Origin: JACMLD01 sp039919885
GTDB lineage: Bacteria > Bacteroidota > Bacteroidia > Chitinophagales > Chitinophagaceae
Length of the DNA: 64,000 nt
NCBI GenBank assembly: GCA_039919885.1
Contig: JBDSEV010000088.1
Coordinates: 1-64,000 of the forward strand
Direction: 5' to 3'
This document shows positions 46,063-55,000 of the stretch, in pieces. Position 1 is the stretch's first letter. Each line of letters begins with the position of its first letter. A model generated the notes under the pieces. The model was not told the origin of the DNA. It searched no databases and saw only the letters and a program-made list of their open reading frames with translations. A program made the translations under genes and the position numbers.

Positions 46063-47199
46063 TTAGTGATGTGTTTTACTGAATACCAGGGCTGCGTTGC
46101 ACCCGCCAAAACCAGCAGCTGTTTTAAGGAAGTGGTCGGCATGTACTTCCATGGTTTCTTTGCAAACGTTTACCGGAACAGAAACGCCGCGCTGCTGAAA
46201 ACCGCGCGTGGCAATGAGTTTGTTTTGCTGCAAAGAGTGGATAGCAATGGCAGATTCTACAATACCGGCTGCGCCGAGGGTATGCCCATAATATCCTTTT
46301 AAACTATTTACCGGAATGGTTTCCATCCCCGCCAGTGAAAAGGCCTTTGCTTCCATTTCATCGTTATAAACAGTGGCCGTGCCATGCGCAGAAATAAAAC
46401 CCAGGTCCGCCGCCTTTACCTGCGCCTGCTGCAATGCCCTGTTGATGGCAATACACAACTCCTGGCCACTGCGACTCGGACCAGATATGTGATTGGCATC
46501 ATTGGTAACAGCGCCACCCGAAAGTTTTACCGGCCCTTTAATGGCAGCCGATAAAATAATGGTTGCGGCGGCCTCACCCAGGTTAATACCATTGCGGGCT
46601 GCATCAAAAGGTTTGCAGGGCTGGGCGCTGATGGCCTGGAAAGATTGGAAACCCGATAGAACGAAAGATGAAATAACATCGGCACCTGCTACCACAGCAT
46701 GCAAGTACTTGCCCATCTGCAACAAGCGTTTACCGGTAAGCAGCGCGGTTGGTCCGGAAATACATGCGTTGCTAACAACCAGTGGTGTATTCGCCAGTTT
46801 AAAATAGCGGGCCAGTTTTTTTGCTGACGCGGACAATCCGATGTCAGCTTTCAGTGCATTATCCAGTGCATTGTTTTCAAGGAGTGCGATATTGCCTTTT
46901 GTGCTGGAAATAATCAGGATGGTACGGGAGTCGGTAATATCAATACCGCTGTTTTGCAATGCATTGCCGATAGATAGCAGCAGCAGTTGTTCAAACTTTG
47001 TAAATCCGTCAGATGCCTCCATTGTCTCTCCAAACCGATCTTCAAAAAGGGCGGCATAAAACGGCACGGGCGATACAGCAGGTAACACATGTTCTTTGAT
47101 GCCGGATTGGTTGTTGAGCACGGCAATAAAATTTGCTTCCGTCGTGTTACCAACGGGAGAAATAATATTATCCGAAACAATAAACACATCCTTCATCAT
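46063..47199 (-). CDS. Beta-ketoacyl-ACP synthase (second intact copy)
   Basis: A 378-residue condensing enzyme. The active-site Cys146 is in SNACISGPTALLTG, the first histidine in FISAHGTATVYNDEME and the second in NSLKGYYGHTLGAAG. The sequence differs clearly from the ketosynthases at 41503 and 49982, so it is not a recent duplicate. It may start a different step, such as the first condensation on the aryl starter. The longer reading from 47280 would add 27 residues that do not fit the family. ATG 47199 or 47196 is preferred. Confidence 0.88.
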   Translation of the reverse strand: MMKDVFIVSDNIISPVGNTTEANFIAVLNNQSGIKEHVLPAVSPVPFYAALFEDRFGETMEASDGFTKFEQLLLLSIGNALQNSGIDITDSRTILIISSTKGNIALLENNALDNALKADIGLSASAKKLARYFKLANTPLVVSNACISGPTALLTGKRLLQMGKYLHAVVAGADVISSFVLSGFQSFQAISAQPCKPFDAARNGINLGEAAATIILSAAIKGPVKLSGGAVTNDANHISGPSRSGQELCIAINRALQQAQVKAADLGFISAHGTATVYNDEMEAKAFSLAGMETIPVNSLKGYYGHTLGAAGIVESAIAIHSLQQNKLIATRGFQQRGVSVPVNVCKETMEVHADHFLKTAAGFGGCNAALVFSKTHH

Positions 47200-47283
47200 A
47201 GCGGTATTGCAAAACTGGGTTGACGATAATAATCGTCCGGCAATCCGGATATACCCGGCTGCCGGTTTCCATTTACCCATTAA

Positions 47284-47709
47284 CTATATTAACGCGTATT
47301 CTTTTTTCCAGGCTTCAAAAAAAGGCGGATTGGTTAATTGCAGTAATGATTTGTCTTTGTCTAGAAAAACCTGTACCGAAGAACCTTTTGCCACCAGCTT
47401 TTCATTGACTGCATTAAAAATGCTGTAGTGAAAAATTATTTTAGCCGCTTCGCACGGCATATATTTTGTTTCGACTACCATCTTATCGCCATAGCGGAGG
47501 CTAAGCTTATAATCGCAGGTAACGCTCACTACCGGCACTACAAAACCTTGTTTATAAAAATCCAGGTAACGCAGCCCGTGGGTGTTTCCAAATGCCTCGC
47601 GGCCATCTTCAAAATAGCGGATATAATGACCGTGCCAAACAATACCCAACGGGTCTGCTTCATTAAACCGTACTGGTATTTCTGTTCTTTCTGTGAGGAA
47701 TTTTTTCAT
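47284..47709 (-). CDS. Acyl-CoA/ACP thioesterase, 4HBT hotdog family
   Basis: A 141-residue hotdog thioesterase. The family motif is EADPLGIVWHGHYIRYFEDG (residues about 17-37), with the catalytic Asp in NEADPLG. The rest (DGREAFGNTHGLRYLDFY, then VETKYMPCEAAKIIFHYSIF) is typical of YbgC/FadM-like enzymes. It could release the finished polyene acid or clear stalled chains from ACP. Thioesterases of this type are regular members of aryl polyene clusters. It lies 84 bases upstream of the ketosynthase gene. Confidence 0.88.
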   Translation of the reverse strand: MKKFLTERTEIPVRFNEADPLGIVWHGHYIRYFEDGREAFGNTHGLRYLDFYKQGFVVPVVSVTCDYKLSLRYGDKMVVETKYMPCEAAKIIFHYSIFNAVNEKLVAKGSSVQVFLDKDKSLLQLTNPPFFEAWKKEYALI

Positions 47710-47744
47710 GTGTTGCTTGTTCTCAAACGAAATACCGTGTCTGC

Positions 47745-48395
47745 TTACTGAAATTTATTCTTCCACTCTTTGTATTTATGATCTTCTATATTGTCTATCA
47801 GCTTTTTCACAGATGTTGCCCAGTAATTGCGAAAGCCAAACGACATACCGGTCTTTTCTTCCATGCGTTCTGTATACAATACTTTTTTTGCTTTCATGTC
47901 TATAAAGGTTACCCAAATAGCCGCAGCCTTGGCAGATTTGCTCATGGCTTCCACTACAAACAAAATTCCGAGGCCTGTTTTGTCGCCAAAATCAAACCCT
48001 TTTACCAGTGAGCTAATGTCATTGTCTTTGAAGCGGTGAAAATCGGAGGTATTGGTAGACTTTATTTTTTCTGCGTCTGCTTTTGTGTTTCTTCTTGCCA
48101 CAAAACCCAGGTCATGATCAATATTGCTTTTGTGGAAGGCTTTATTGAGATCAAACTTTTTTGTTTCACTTACTACCAGGTCATTGATGCCATTGTATTG
48201 CCGGTCGCGGATATCCATCTCGTTGGCGGTTGCATCATCAATCAGTCGCGCCTGGGTAAAATCAAGTCCCAGGTAAAGTGCTTTTGTTTCGCTTGAGCTA
48301 AAAAATTCTTTGAGTGTTTGAGAAAAAGCTGTCTGCGAGAGCAGTAATACAAAAATAAAAGACATGAAAAAAGAGGCAGGTACTGTACGTTTCAT
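47745..48395 (-). CDS. Secreted protein of unknown function in the pigment cluster
   Basis: A 216-residue exported protein with a signal peptide (about 25 residues, ending near TAFSQ). No domain was recognised. The mature part is charged and mixed alpha/beta, with a conserved-looking C-terminal segment AAIWVTFIDMKAKKVLYTER followed by FRNYWATSVKKLID. It is packed between the dehydratase gene (two-base gap) and the thioesterase gene, so it is co-transcribed and may help in envelope handling of the pigment. That role is inference. Confidence 0.75.
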   Translation of the reverse strand: MKRTVPASFFMSFIFVLLLSQTAFSQTLKEFFSSSETKALYLGLDFTQARLIDDATANEMDIRDRQYNGINDLVVSETKKFDLNKAFHKSNIDHDLGFVARRNTKADAEKIKSTNTSDFHRFKDNDISSLVKGFDFGDKTGLGILFVVEAMSKSAKAAAIWVTFIDMKAKKVLYTERMEEKTGMSFGFRNYWATSVKKLIDNIEDHKYKEWKNKFQ

Positions 48396-48397
48396 GA

Positions 48398-48829
48398 TTA
48401 TATTTTTTTATGGTTTTTTATAAAAATTTTCATTTCGCATTTTGCTATTATCCGTTCCCCGCAGGTAATGGTTCCATTTATTACTGACACATCAAACACC
48501 TGGTTGCCAAGAATAATGGATGTTTCCAGCACTTCGCCCACTGCCGGCAAATGAAACACCTCAAAATTTTTGACGGCGCCGATATAACCCACCCGTACCG
48601 GTGCTTTTTCTTTTTTTGCCTCGTAACCAGCCCGTGCAGCCGCGGTTTGCGCAATGTTTTCCAGCAGGCCGGGTTCCGTTAACACGCCGTTCTGCACAAA
48701 AATATTATCGGCCCGCACTTCCAGCCGGGTGCTGGTAAAACTTCCGTCCGAACCGGTCAATTCGTCAATCATCACAAATGGCGGGCGCTGCGGAATCAGG
48801 GACTCTATATTTTCTTTCAATACTATCAT
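48398..48829 (-). CDS. Hotdog-fold dehydratase of the ApeP type
   Basis: A 143-residue single hotdog protein. The start ESLIPQRPPFVMIDEL and the TEPGLLENIAQTAAARAG helix match the ApeP/FabA-like dehydratases of aryl polyene clusters. It probably acts with FabG and the second hotdog protein (38076) to form double bonds. Its start abuts the stop of the acyltransferase gene. Confidence 0.87.
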   Translation of the reverse strand: MIVLKENIESLIPQRPPFVMIDELTGSDGSFTSTRLEVRADNIFVQNGVLTEPGLLENIAQTAAARAGYEAKKEKAPVRVGYIGAVKNFEVFHLPAVGEVLETSIILGNQVFDVSVINGTITCGERIIAKCEMKIFIKNHKKI

Positions 48830-49711
48830 TTATGCTTCCCAGAAATTATAATAATTAAACCATTGCTCGGGATACAATTTTGCCTTTTCCTCCATTTCGC
48901 CGGCAAATGCGCGCAACACCTGTTGCATTGTAGCCGTTTTATCTACTCCTTCATATTGTTTTACTTCACTTGCATACAGGTGGTAATGCAGGTCTGTTTC
49001 CTTAAATGCAAAGACAAACGAAAGCGGCACCTTAAAAGTGGCTGCCAGTATAAATGGCCCTGCCGGAAACCTTGCCTGTGCACCCAAAAAATCAGTTGTC
49101 ATGGTTTTGTTACCTTCCATAAACCTGTCTGCATGTATACAAACCAGCTCATTGTTCTTCAATGCATCGCTGATGGCATAAATGTGTGAGAGGTCTTCTT
49201 TAATTACAATCACATTCATGTTGCGTTGCCCGGTCACACCCTCCATGTACTTTTTTATTTGCTGGTGTTCCCCATCATACATCACCACGTTGATTTTTGT
49301 TTCGAGACGCTTTAATAAATGTCCCGCAATTTCCCAGTTGCCCAGGTGCGCGCTAATAAGCAACCCGCCTTTTTTTTGCGCGGTCATATTGCGCAGGTGT
49401 TCTTCGCCGTCAAAATTCCAGGTGAACTTATTATCTATTCCTGACATTATAACTACTTTGTCGATGATTGTCTGCCCAAGCCGGTAATAATTTTTATACA
49501 GCAAACCCAGCGATTGCAGGCGGTTATAGTGTAACTTTTTATGAAAGTAATGAAATATGAGTTTTGATGACTTGAACGAAAATAAAAAATAATACAGCAC
49601 CACCACGCGCAAGAGCAGGTAGGCGGGCAAAACCCCGAAATTCCGGAGTATACGTACAAAAATGCTGTAGCCAATTGGGGTGCCCCTGCTTTTACCCTGC
49701 CAGGAAGGCAT
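48830..49711 (-). CDS. LpxL/HtrB-like lysophospholipid acyltransferase
   Basis: A 293-residue membrane-associated acyltransferase. After an N-terminal hydrophobic helix (FGVLPAYLLLRVVVLYYF) it shows the HxxxxE-type site ISAHLGNWEIAG and later CIHADRFMEGNKTM and the FLGAQARFPAGPFILA segment. All are typical of lipid A-type late acyltransferases. In pigment clusters such enzymes are thought to esterify the polyene acid to a lipid or resorcinol head, which is inference. The ATG overlaps the last base of the ACP gene stop. Confidence 0.9.
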   Translation of the reverse strand: MPSWQGKSRGTPIGYSIFVRILRNFGVLPAYLLLRVVVLYYFLFSFKSSKLIFHYFHKKLHYNRLQSLGLLYKNYYRLGQTIIDKVVIMSGIDNKFTWNFDGEEHLRNMTAQKKGGLLISAHLGNWEIAGHLLKRLETKINVVMYDGEHQQIKKYMEGVTGQRNMNVIVIKEDLSHIYAISDALKNNELVCIHADRFMEGNKTMTTDFLGAQARFPAGPFILAATFKVPLSFVFAFKETDLHYHLYASEVKQYEGVDKTATMQQVLRAFAGEMEEKAKLYPEQWFNYYNFWEA

Positions 49712-49968
49712 TATGCGAGTTCTTTGGCATTAACACGGCGGGTAACATAGTCATAAAAATCCTGGAAGCTTACAATGCCAGTAAAGTCTTCTGGTTTTAC
49801 TTTAAAACCGAAATTGCTTTCCACCACTACTACCAGGTCTATATAATCAAGGCTGTCGAGGTCAAGTGTTTCTTTAAGGTTTCCGGCCGGGGTAATTCTG
49901 CCGGGTTCAACTTCAAACTCCTCAGTAAGAAATTCATTTATTTTCAGAATAATATGTTCGTTGGTCAT
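49711..49968 (-). CDS. Acyl carrier protein 2
   Basis: An 85-residue acyl carrier protein. The phosphopantetheine serine is Ser39 in ETLDLDSLDYIDLVV. It differs from the ACP at 42720, so the cluster has two distinct carriers, as in known aryl polyene clusters. It is 13 bases downstream of the ketosynthase gene and touches the acyltransferase gene. Confidence 0.93.
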   Translation of the reverse strand: MTNEHIILKINEFLTEEFEVEPGRITPAGNLKETLDLDSLDYIDLVVVVESNFGFKVKPEDFTGIVSFQDFYDYVTRRVNAKELA

Positions 49969-49981
49969 ATGCAGTAGTTTA

Positions 49982-51202
49982 TCAGGGCCACTTTTTTACA
50001 ATAAGAGAGGAATTGGTGCCTCCAAATCCAAAAGAGTTCGACAAAAATATTTCAAAATCTTTATTAATCGTATTTTTTACAATGTTCAGTTTCGCTGAAT
50101 CTTCATCGGGGTTTTCAAAATTTATATTGGGTGCAATGTAACCATGCTGCATCATCAGCATAGAATAAACTATTTCACTTGCTCCCGCCATCCAGCACTC
50201 ATGCCCCGTCATCGATTTTGTTGAACTCACATAGGGAAGCGATCCCCCAAAAACCTGATCAATCGCCTTTGCTTCGCTGGCATCCCCCGCGGGGGTAGAG
50301 GTAGCATGGGCATTGATATAGGCAATCTCTTTTGCCTGCAGCCCGGCATCGCGCAATGCCATCGAAAGTGCTCTTACCGGCCCGTCTACCGTGGGGTTAG
50401 AAATATGCCCCCCGTTCGACGAAAAACCGTACCCGAGCACCTCTCCTAAAATTGGCGCGCCCCTTTTTTGCGCCGATTCCAGGCTTTCCAAAATAACCGT
50501 TGCCGCACCGCCGCTGGGTATCAGGCCATCCCTGTCGCGATCAAACGGCCGGGATGCTTTTGCCGGTTCTGCCTCACGCACAGAAAACGCAGACAACGCA
50601 TCAAAATTGCCCATTGAATACTTGTTAACTTCCTGGGCGCCACCGCAGATAATGCATTCCTGTAACCCGCTTTTTATAAAATGATAGCCCAGCCCGATGG
50701 CGTGGGAACCGCTGGCACAGGCTGCGCTAACGGTAAGATTAATTCCCTTCAGTTTAAAAATGGTGGCCAGGTTCATGGTAACCGTAGAATTCATGGTCTG
50801 AAAAACAGAGCCCGAACCTACCAGCATGGTGTCTTTTTTTTCGCGGATGATGTCTGTTCCGCGTACCACGGGTTCAGCGGAACTGTCGTTGCCATATAAA
50901 ACCCCCACTTCTTTGCTGTCGATATAATCCTGTTCAATACCCGCCTTTTTTAAGGCTTCTATGGTGGCGAGGTAGGCATATTCTCCCTGTTCGGGGAGCA
51001 TGATGCGGGCACGCCTGTCCAGCATGTTTTTCAGATTCGGTCTTTCCACGAACCCGGTGAGGGCGCTGCGGTAGCCAAATGCCTTCCGCTCTGCGTCATA
51101 GACAATCCCCGATTTACCTTCATAAAGCGATTGGTTTACTTCCTCCAGGTTTTTACCCAGGCAGGAGTAAATGCCTATTCCTGTTATCACAACTCTGTTC
51201 AT
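49982..51202 (-). CDS. Beta-ketoacyl-ACP synthase, FabF/FabB type (third intact copy)
   Basis: A 406-residue condensing enzyme of full length. The catalytic Cys162 is in SAACASGSHAIGLGYHF, with histidines in INAHATSTPAGDASE and SSTKSMTGHECWMAGASE. It starts canonically (MNRVVITGIGIYSCLG). It is the first gene downstream of the CRISPR-Cas locus, and no clear promoter was found upstream on the minus strand. Expression may depend on a promoter in the 51203-51880 gap. Its product probably carries out chain extension with ACP 2. Confidence 0.93.
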   Translation of the reverse strand: MNRVVITGIGIYSCLGKNLEEVNQSLYEGKSGIVYDAERKAFGYRSALTGFVERPNLKNMLDRRARIMLPEQGEYAYLATIEALKKAGIEQDYIDSKEVGVLYGNDSSAEPVVRGTDIIREKKDTMLVGSGSVFQTMNSTVTMNLATIFKLKGINLTVSAACASGSHAIGLGYHFIKSGLQECIICGGAQEVNKYSMGNFDALSAFSVREAEPAKASRPFDRDRDGLIPSGGAATVILESLESAQKRGAPILGEVLGYGFSSNGGHISNPTVDGPVRALSMALRDAGLQAKEIAYINAHATSTPAGDASEAKAIDQVFGGSLPYVSSTKSMTGHECWMAGASEIVYSMLMMQHGYIAPNINFENPDEDSAKLNIVKNTINKDFEIFLSNSFGFGGTNSSLIVKKWP

Positions 51203-51879
51203 GCGCGGTATAGAATTTCTGGCTTTTGCTGGTTGTTATCTTTTGAAGCCGGCTTTTGTAGTACTATTAAGCATGCTTGCGTCGCACCCTTGTACTGCAC
51301 CGTGCTATTCAACGGGTTCCGATAACTCCCTGGCTGCCAATATAAGCCAACATACGTTATTTTAATGAACTACAATTAATGCACATAAAAATAATTTAAC
51401 CCCGGGTATTTGCAGATGATTTTTTTGCACGCTGGCAGGATGCTGCGGTCGGGTTTAGACCCTGTATGCAGTAATTGGAAAGGGGGTGTGGCGGTTTTGG
51501 ATTTCGCAGTTCTGGCTTCAAGGTGGTATGCAACTACTGCAATTAAGCATACAGCACGGAACGTTATTCAGACATTTTAGGGTGCTGCCAAACCAGGCGC
51601 CCTCCCTACCCAAGCTATCCCTATCATCCGTCAAAAGGCAACAAAAAGACTTTTCCCGAAACCCGCTACGTTAAATTAAGGTAGTAGGCATTTACAAAAT
51701 ATTGACTACGATTATCTATTAATTACGTCCTCATTATTATAAAAACGTTTATCTTCCTCTCTGCCATTTAAACAAGTCTATAACTAAGCCTGCCCCTTAT
51801 AAAACTGCTCTTACTAAACATGCAGATTGACAATCCTATTATTTTGCTGTGACGTGGAAATGAATTGGGGATGGGGCAT
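51203..51879. other. Gap between pigment ketosynthase gene and tracrRNA candidate
   Basis: About 680 bases with no supported gene. Short + strand frames show no family features. The region should contain the promoter for the downstream half of the pigment cluster (minus strand), but no exact TAnnTTTG box was found near 51202. No insertion-sequence ends, target-site duplications or attachment sites were recognised. Confidence 0.55.
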
Positions 51880-51975
51880 AAAAAAAGCCCCCGTTAAAGT
51901 CGAGGGCAACTTAATGTTTTCACAACGGGATAACCCTTATTGCGATTTGCTTCAAAAGCAAGATAAAGAAATTAT
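51880..51975 (-). ncRNA. Candidate tracrRNA for the type II-C Cas9
   Basis: On the minus strand the segment 51957-51940 reads TTTTGAAGCAAATCGCAA. It is complementary to the first part of the minus-strand CRISPR repeat (GTTGTGATTTGCTTTC): 13 consecutive pairs including one wobble, then a further short helix. It is followed by AAGGGTTATCCCGTTGTGAA, a hairpin typical of tracrRNAs from Bacteroidota and Campylobacter type II-C systems. A terminator stem, GCCCTCG/CGGGGGC (51907-51887), with a seven-T run (51886-51880) comes last. The 5' end is not resolved; 51975 is an estimate. It is read away from cas9. Confidence 0.85.
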
Positions 51976-52041
51976 AGAGAATAAAGAAATGCATCTTGGA
52001 GCAATACATGCTTCCTAAAAGATTTAACGTTTCACAAAGAT

Positions 52042-52072
52042 TTGGACTCCCGAAGTTGGAGTTTTATATTTT
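52042..52072 (+). promoter_or_regulatory. Promoter of cas9-cas1-cas2
   Basis: TTG at 52042-52044, a 20-base spacer and TATATTTT at 52065-52072 (seven of eight bases of TAnnTTTG) fit the Bacteroidota sigma-A promoter. Transcription would begin about ten bases before the ATG at 52090. The longer reading frame from 52042 would begin inside the -33 element. Confidence 0.6.
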
Positions 52073-52089
52073 ACCAAATTTACTATTTT

Positions 52090-55000
52090 ATGCACAAAAA
52101 GGTATTGGGATTAGACCTTGGGACTACTTCAATTGGCTGGGCTTTTATCAAAGAGTCAGAAAATGAAACCGCCCCTTCAATAATTGAAAAAATTGGCGTA
52201 AGGGTAAACCCGCTTACGACCGATGAACAAATCAATTTCGAAAAGGGCAAACCGGTTTCTGTAAATGCAGACCGTACCATAAAACGTGGTGCGAGGCGCA
52301 ACTTGCAACGCTATAAGCAACGCAGGGAAAACCTCATTGATGCTTTAATAGATAATAAGATTATTAGTAAGGAAACAGTTTTAGCTGAAAATGATAAGGC
52401 AACCACACATGAAACATACCTCATACGTGCAAAAGCCGCAAGTTCAGAGATTAGCAAAGAACAGTTTGCACGGGTGTTATTAATGATCAATAAGAAACGT
52501 GGTTATAAAAGCAGTCGGAAAGCCAAAAATGAGGAAGAAGGACAAGCAATTGATGGTATGGCAATCGCTAAAAGGTTATATGAAGAAAATCTTACACCGG
52601 GACAATTGTGCTATACCTTATTAAAGGAAGGGAAAAAATATTTGCCCGATTTTTATCGTTCTGATCTAAACGCGGAGTTAGATAAAGTTTGGAATTTCCA
52701 AAAGCAGTTTCATCCAGATCTATTAACCGATGCTTTCCGGAAAACCATCGAAGGAAAAGGACAGCGGGCAACGGCTGCTATTTTCTGGACTACTTACAAT
52801 TTCAATACAGCGGAAAATAAAGGAACACGTGATGAAAAAAAGCTTCATTCTTATGAGTGGCGAAGTAAAGCAATTAACACAGAGTTAAAAAAAGAGGAAC
52901 TGGCTTCCGTAATTACGGAAATAAATAACAATATCAATAGCTCCAGTGGATATCTGGGTGCTATTAGCGATCGGAGCAAGGAATTATATTTCCACAAACA
53001 AACAATTGGCGAGTATTTATACAATCAACTGCAAGCTAATTCGCACACGCGAATGAAAAACCAGGTTTTTTACCGCCAGGACTATTTTGATGAATTTGAA
53101 TGCCTATGGGAAACACAGTCAAAATTTCATACGGCGCTTACCCCGGCCTTAAAAGAACAAATCCGTGACATAATTATATTCTACCAGCGTAAATTGAAAT
53201 CTCAAAAAGGTCTTGTGAGTTTTTGCGAATTCGAATCAAAGAAAATTCAAATAGATGAAGATGGAAAATGGGCTACCAAAACGATAGGATACAAAGTTTC
53301 ACCTAAATCGTCTCCATTATTCCAAGAATTTAAAATTTGGCAAAACCTGAACAGTCTTCTTTTACAAAACAAAGAAACAAAAGAACAATTGGCGCTAAAT
53401 ATCCAAGACAAACAATTACTTTTTGAAGAACTAAATACAAAAGGAAATTTATCGAAAGAAGCTGTACTTTCTTTTTTAGAACTTAATCAAAAACAATGGG
53501 ATTTAAATTTCTTAATTATTGAAGGAAACCGTACCAATCTTTCATTATTTGCCGCATATTTTAAAATGATGGAACACGAGGGGCATGATGAAACAGAATG
53601 GCAACAATTAAGCGCAGCTAAAATTAAAAATACAATCACTGATTTTTTTGTTTCGCAACAAATAAATACTGATATATTAACCTTTGATGGAGAACTGGAG
53701 GGCAAACTTTTTGAAAAACAGATTTCCTCTCAATTATGGCATTTGCTATACGCATATGAAGGCGACAATTCCAATTCTGGCAACGATAAACTGTACGATT
53801 TGCTATTCAAAAATTTTGGATTCAAAAAAGAATTTGCGCAGATATTGGCAAATATTAAACTTCAGCCAGATTACGGTAGCCTAAGCGCCAAAGCAATGCG
53901 CAACATATTTCCTTTTATAAAAGTTAATAAATACAGTGATGCCTGCTCTTTAGCTGGTTACAACCACTCATCCTTTTTAACAAAAGAGCAAAATGACAAA
54001 AGAGAACTAAAAAAACGATTGGAGTTACTTCCCAAAAACAGCCTGCGTAATCCTGTTGTAGAAAAAATATTGAATCAGATGATCAATGTTGTTAACGCTA
54101 TTATCGATGACCCTTCTTTAGGTAAACCCGACGAAATCCGTATTGAATTAGCAAGAGAGCTAAAGAAAAGTGCGAAGGAAAGAGAGGAGATGACAGCTCA
54201 AATAAACAAATCAACCGTAGAGCATGATAAAATAAGGGCATTGCTGATGAAAGAGGACGGGATAAAAAACCCAAGCCGAAATGATATTATTCGTTACAAG
54301 CTTTATGAAGAGTTGAAAATAAATGGCTATAAAACATTGTATTCAGACACCTATATTCCGCGTGAAAAATTATTTTCCAAAGAATTTGATATTGAACACA
54401 TCATTCCAAAAGCACTATTATTTGACGACAGTTTTTCAAATAAGACAATTTGTGCCAGACAGGAAAACCTGGAAAAAGGAAATATTTGTGCAATGGATTT
54501 TATTACAAGATCCTTTGGCACAGGTAAAGTGCCAGATTATATTGCAAGAATAGAAATGATGCATAAAGTAAAAGAGGGGAATATAAGCAAAGCAAAATAC
54601 AAGAAGCTTTTAATGAAAGCCGAGGAAATAGGAAAGGGTTTTATCGAACGAGATCTTAGGGACACTCAATACATTGCTAAAAAAGCCAAGGAAATATTGT
54701 TTGGCATCTGCAAAACTGTTATAAGCACAACTGGAAGTGTGACACAAAAACTCCGTGAAGACTGGGACCTAGTAAATGTGATGCAGGAATTGAATATTGA
54801 GAAATACCGTAAACTTGGCCTGACAGAAATGATTGAAAAAAAAGAAGGTGGATTTAAAGAACGAATTATTGACTGGACAAAACGAAACGATCACAGGCAT
54901 CATGCTATGGATGCTTTAACAATAGCATTTACGAAACATACTCATATCCAATACCTAAACAACCTAAATGCCAAAAGCAACAAAGACGGAAGCATTTACG

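Noticed and set aside
51131..51674. Short + strand frames in the gap before cas9 as possible extra cas genes
   Set aside because: They are 62-64 codons, partly antisense to the ketosynthase gene, with no similarity to Csn2, Cas4 or anti-CRISPR-like proteins that could be recognised.
52042..52089. Upstream start of cas9 adding 16 residues
   Set aside because: It falls in the predicted promoter, and the added residues precede the RuvC-I motif without family support.
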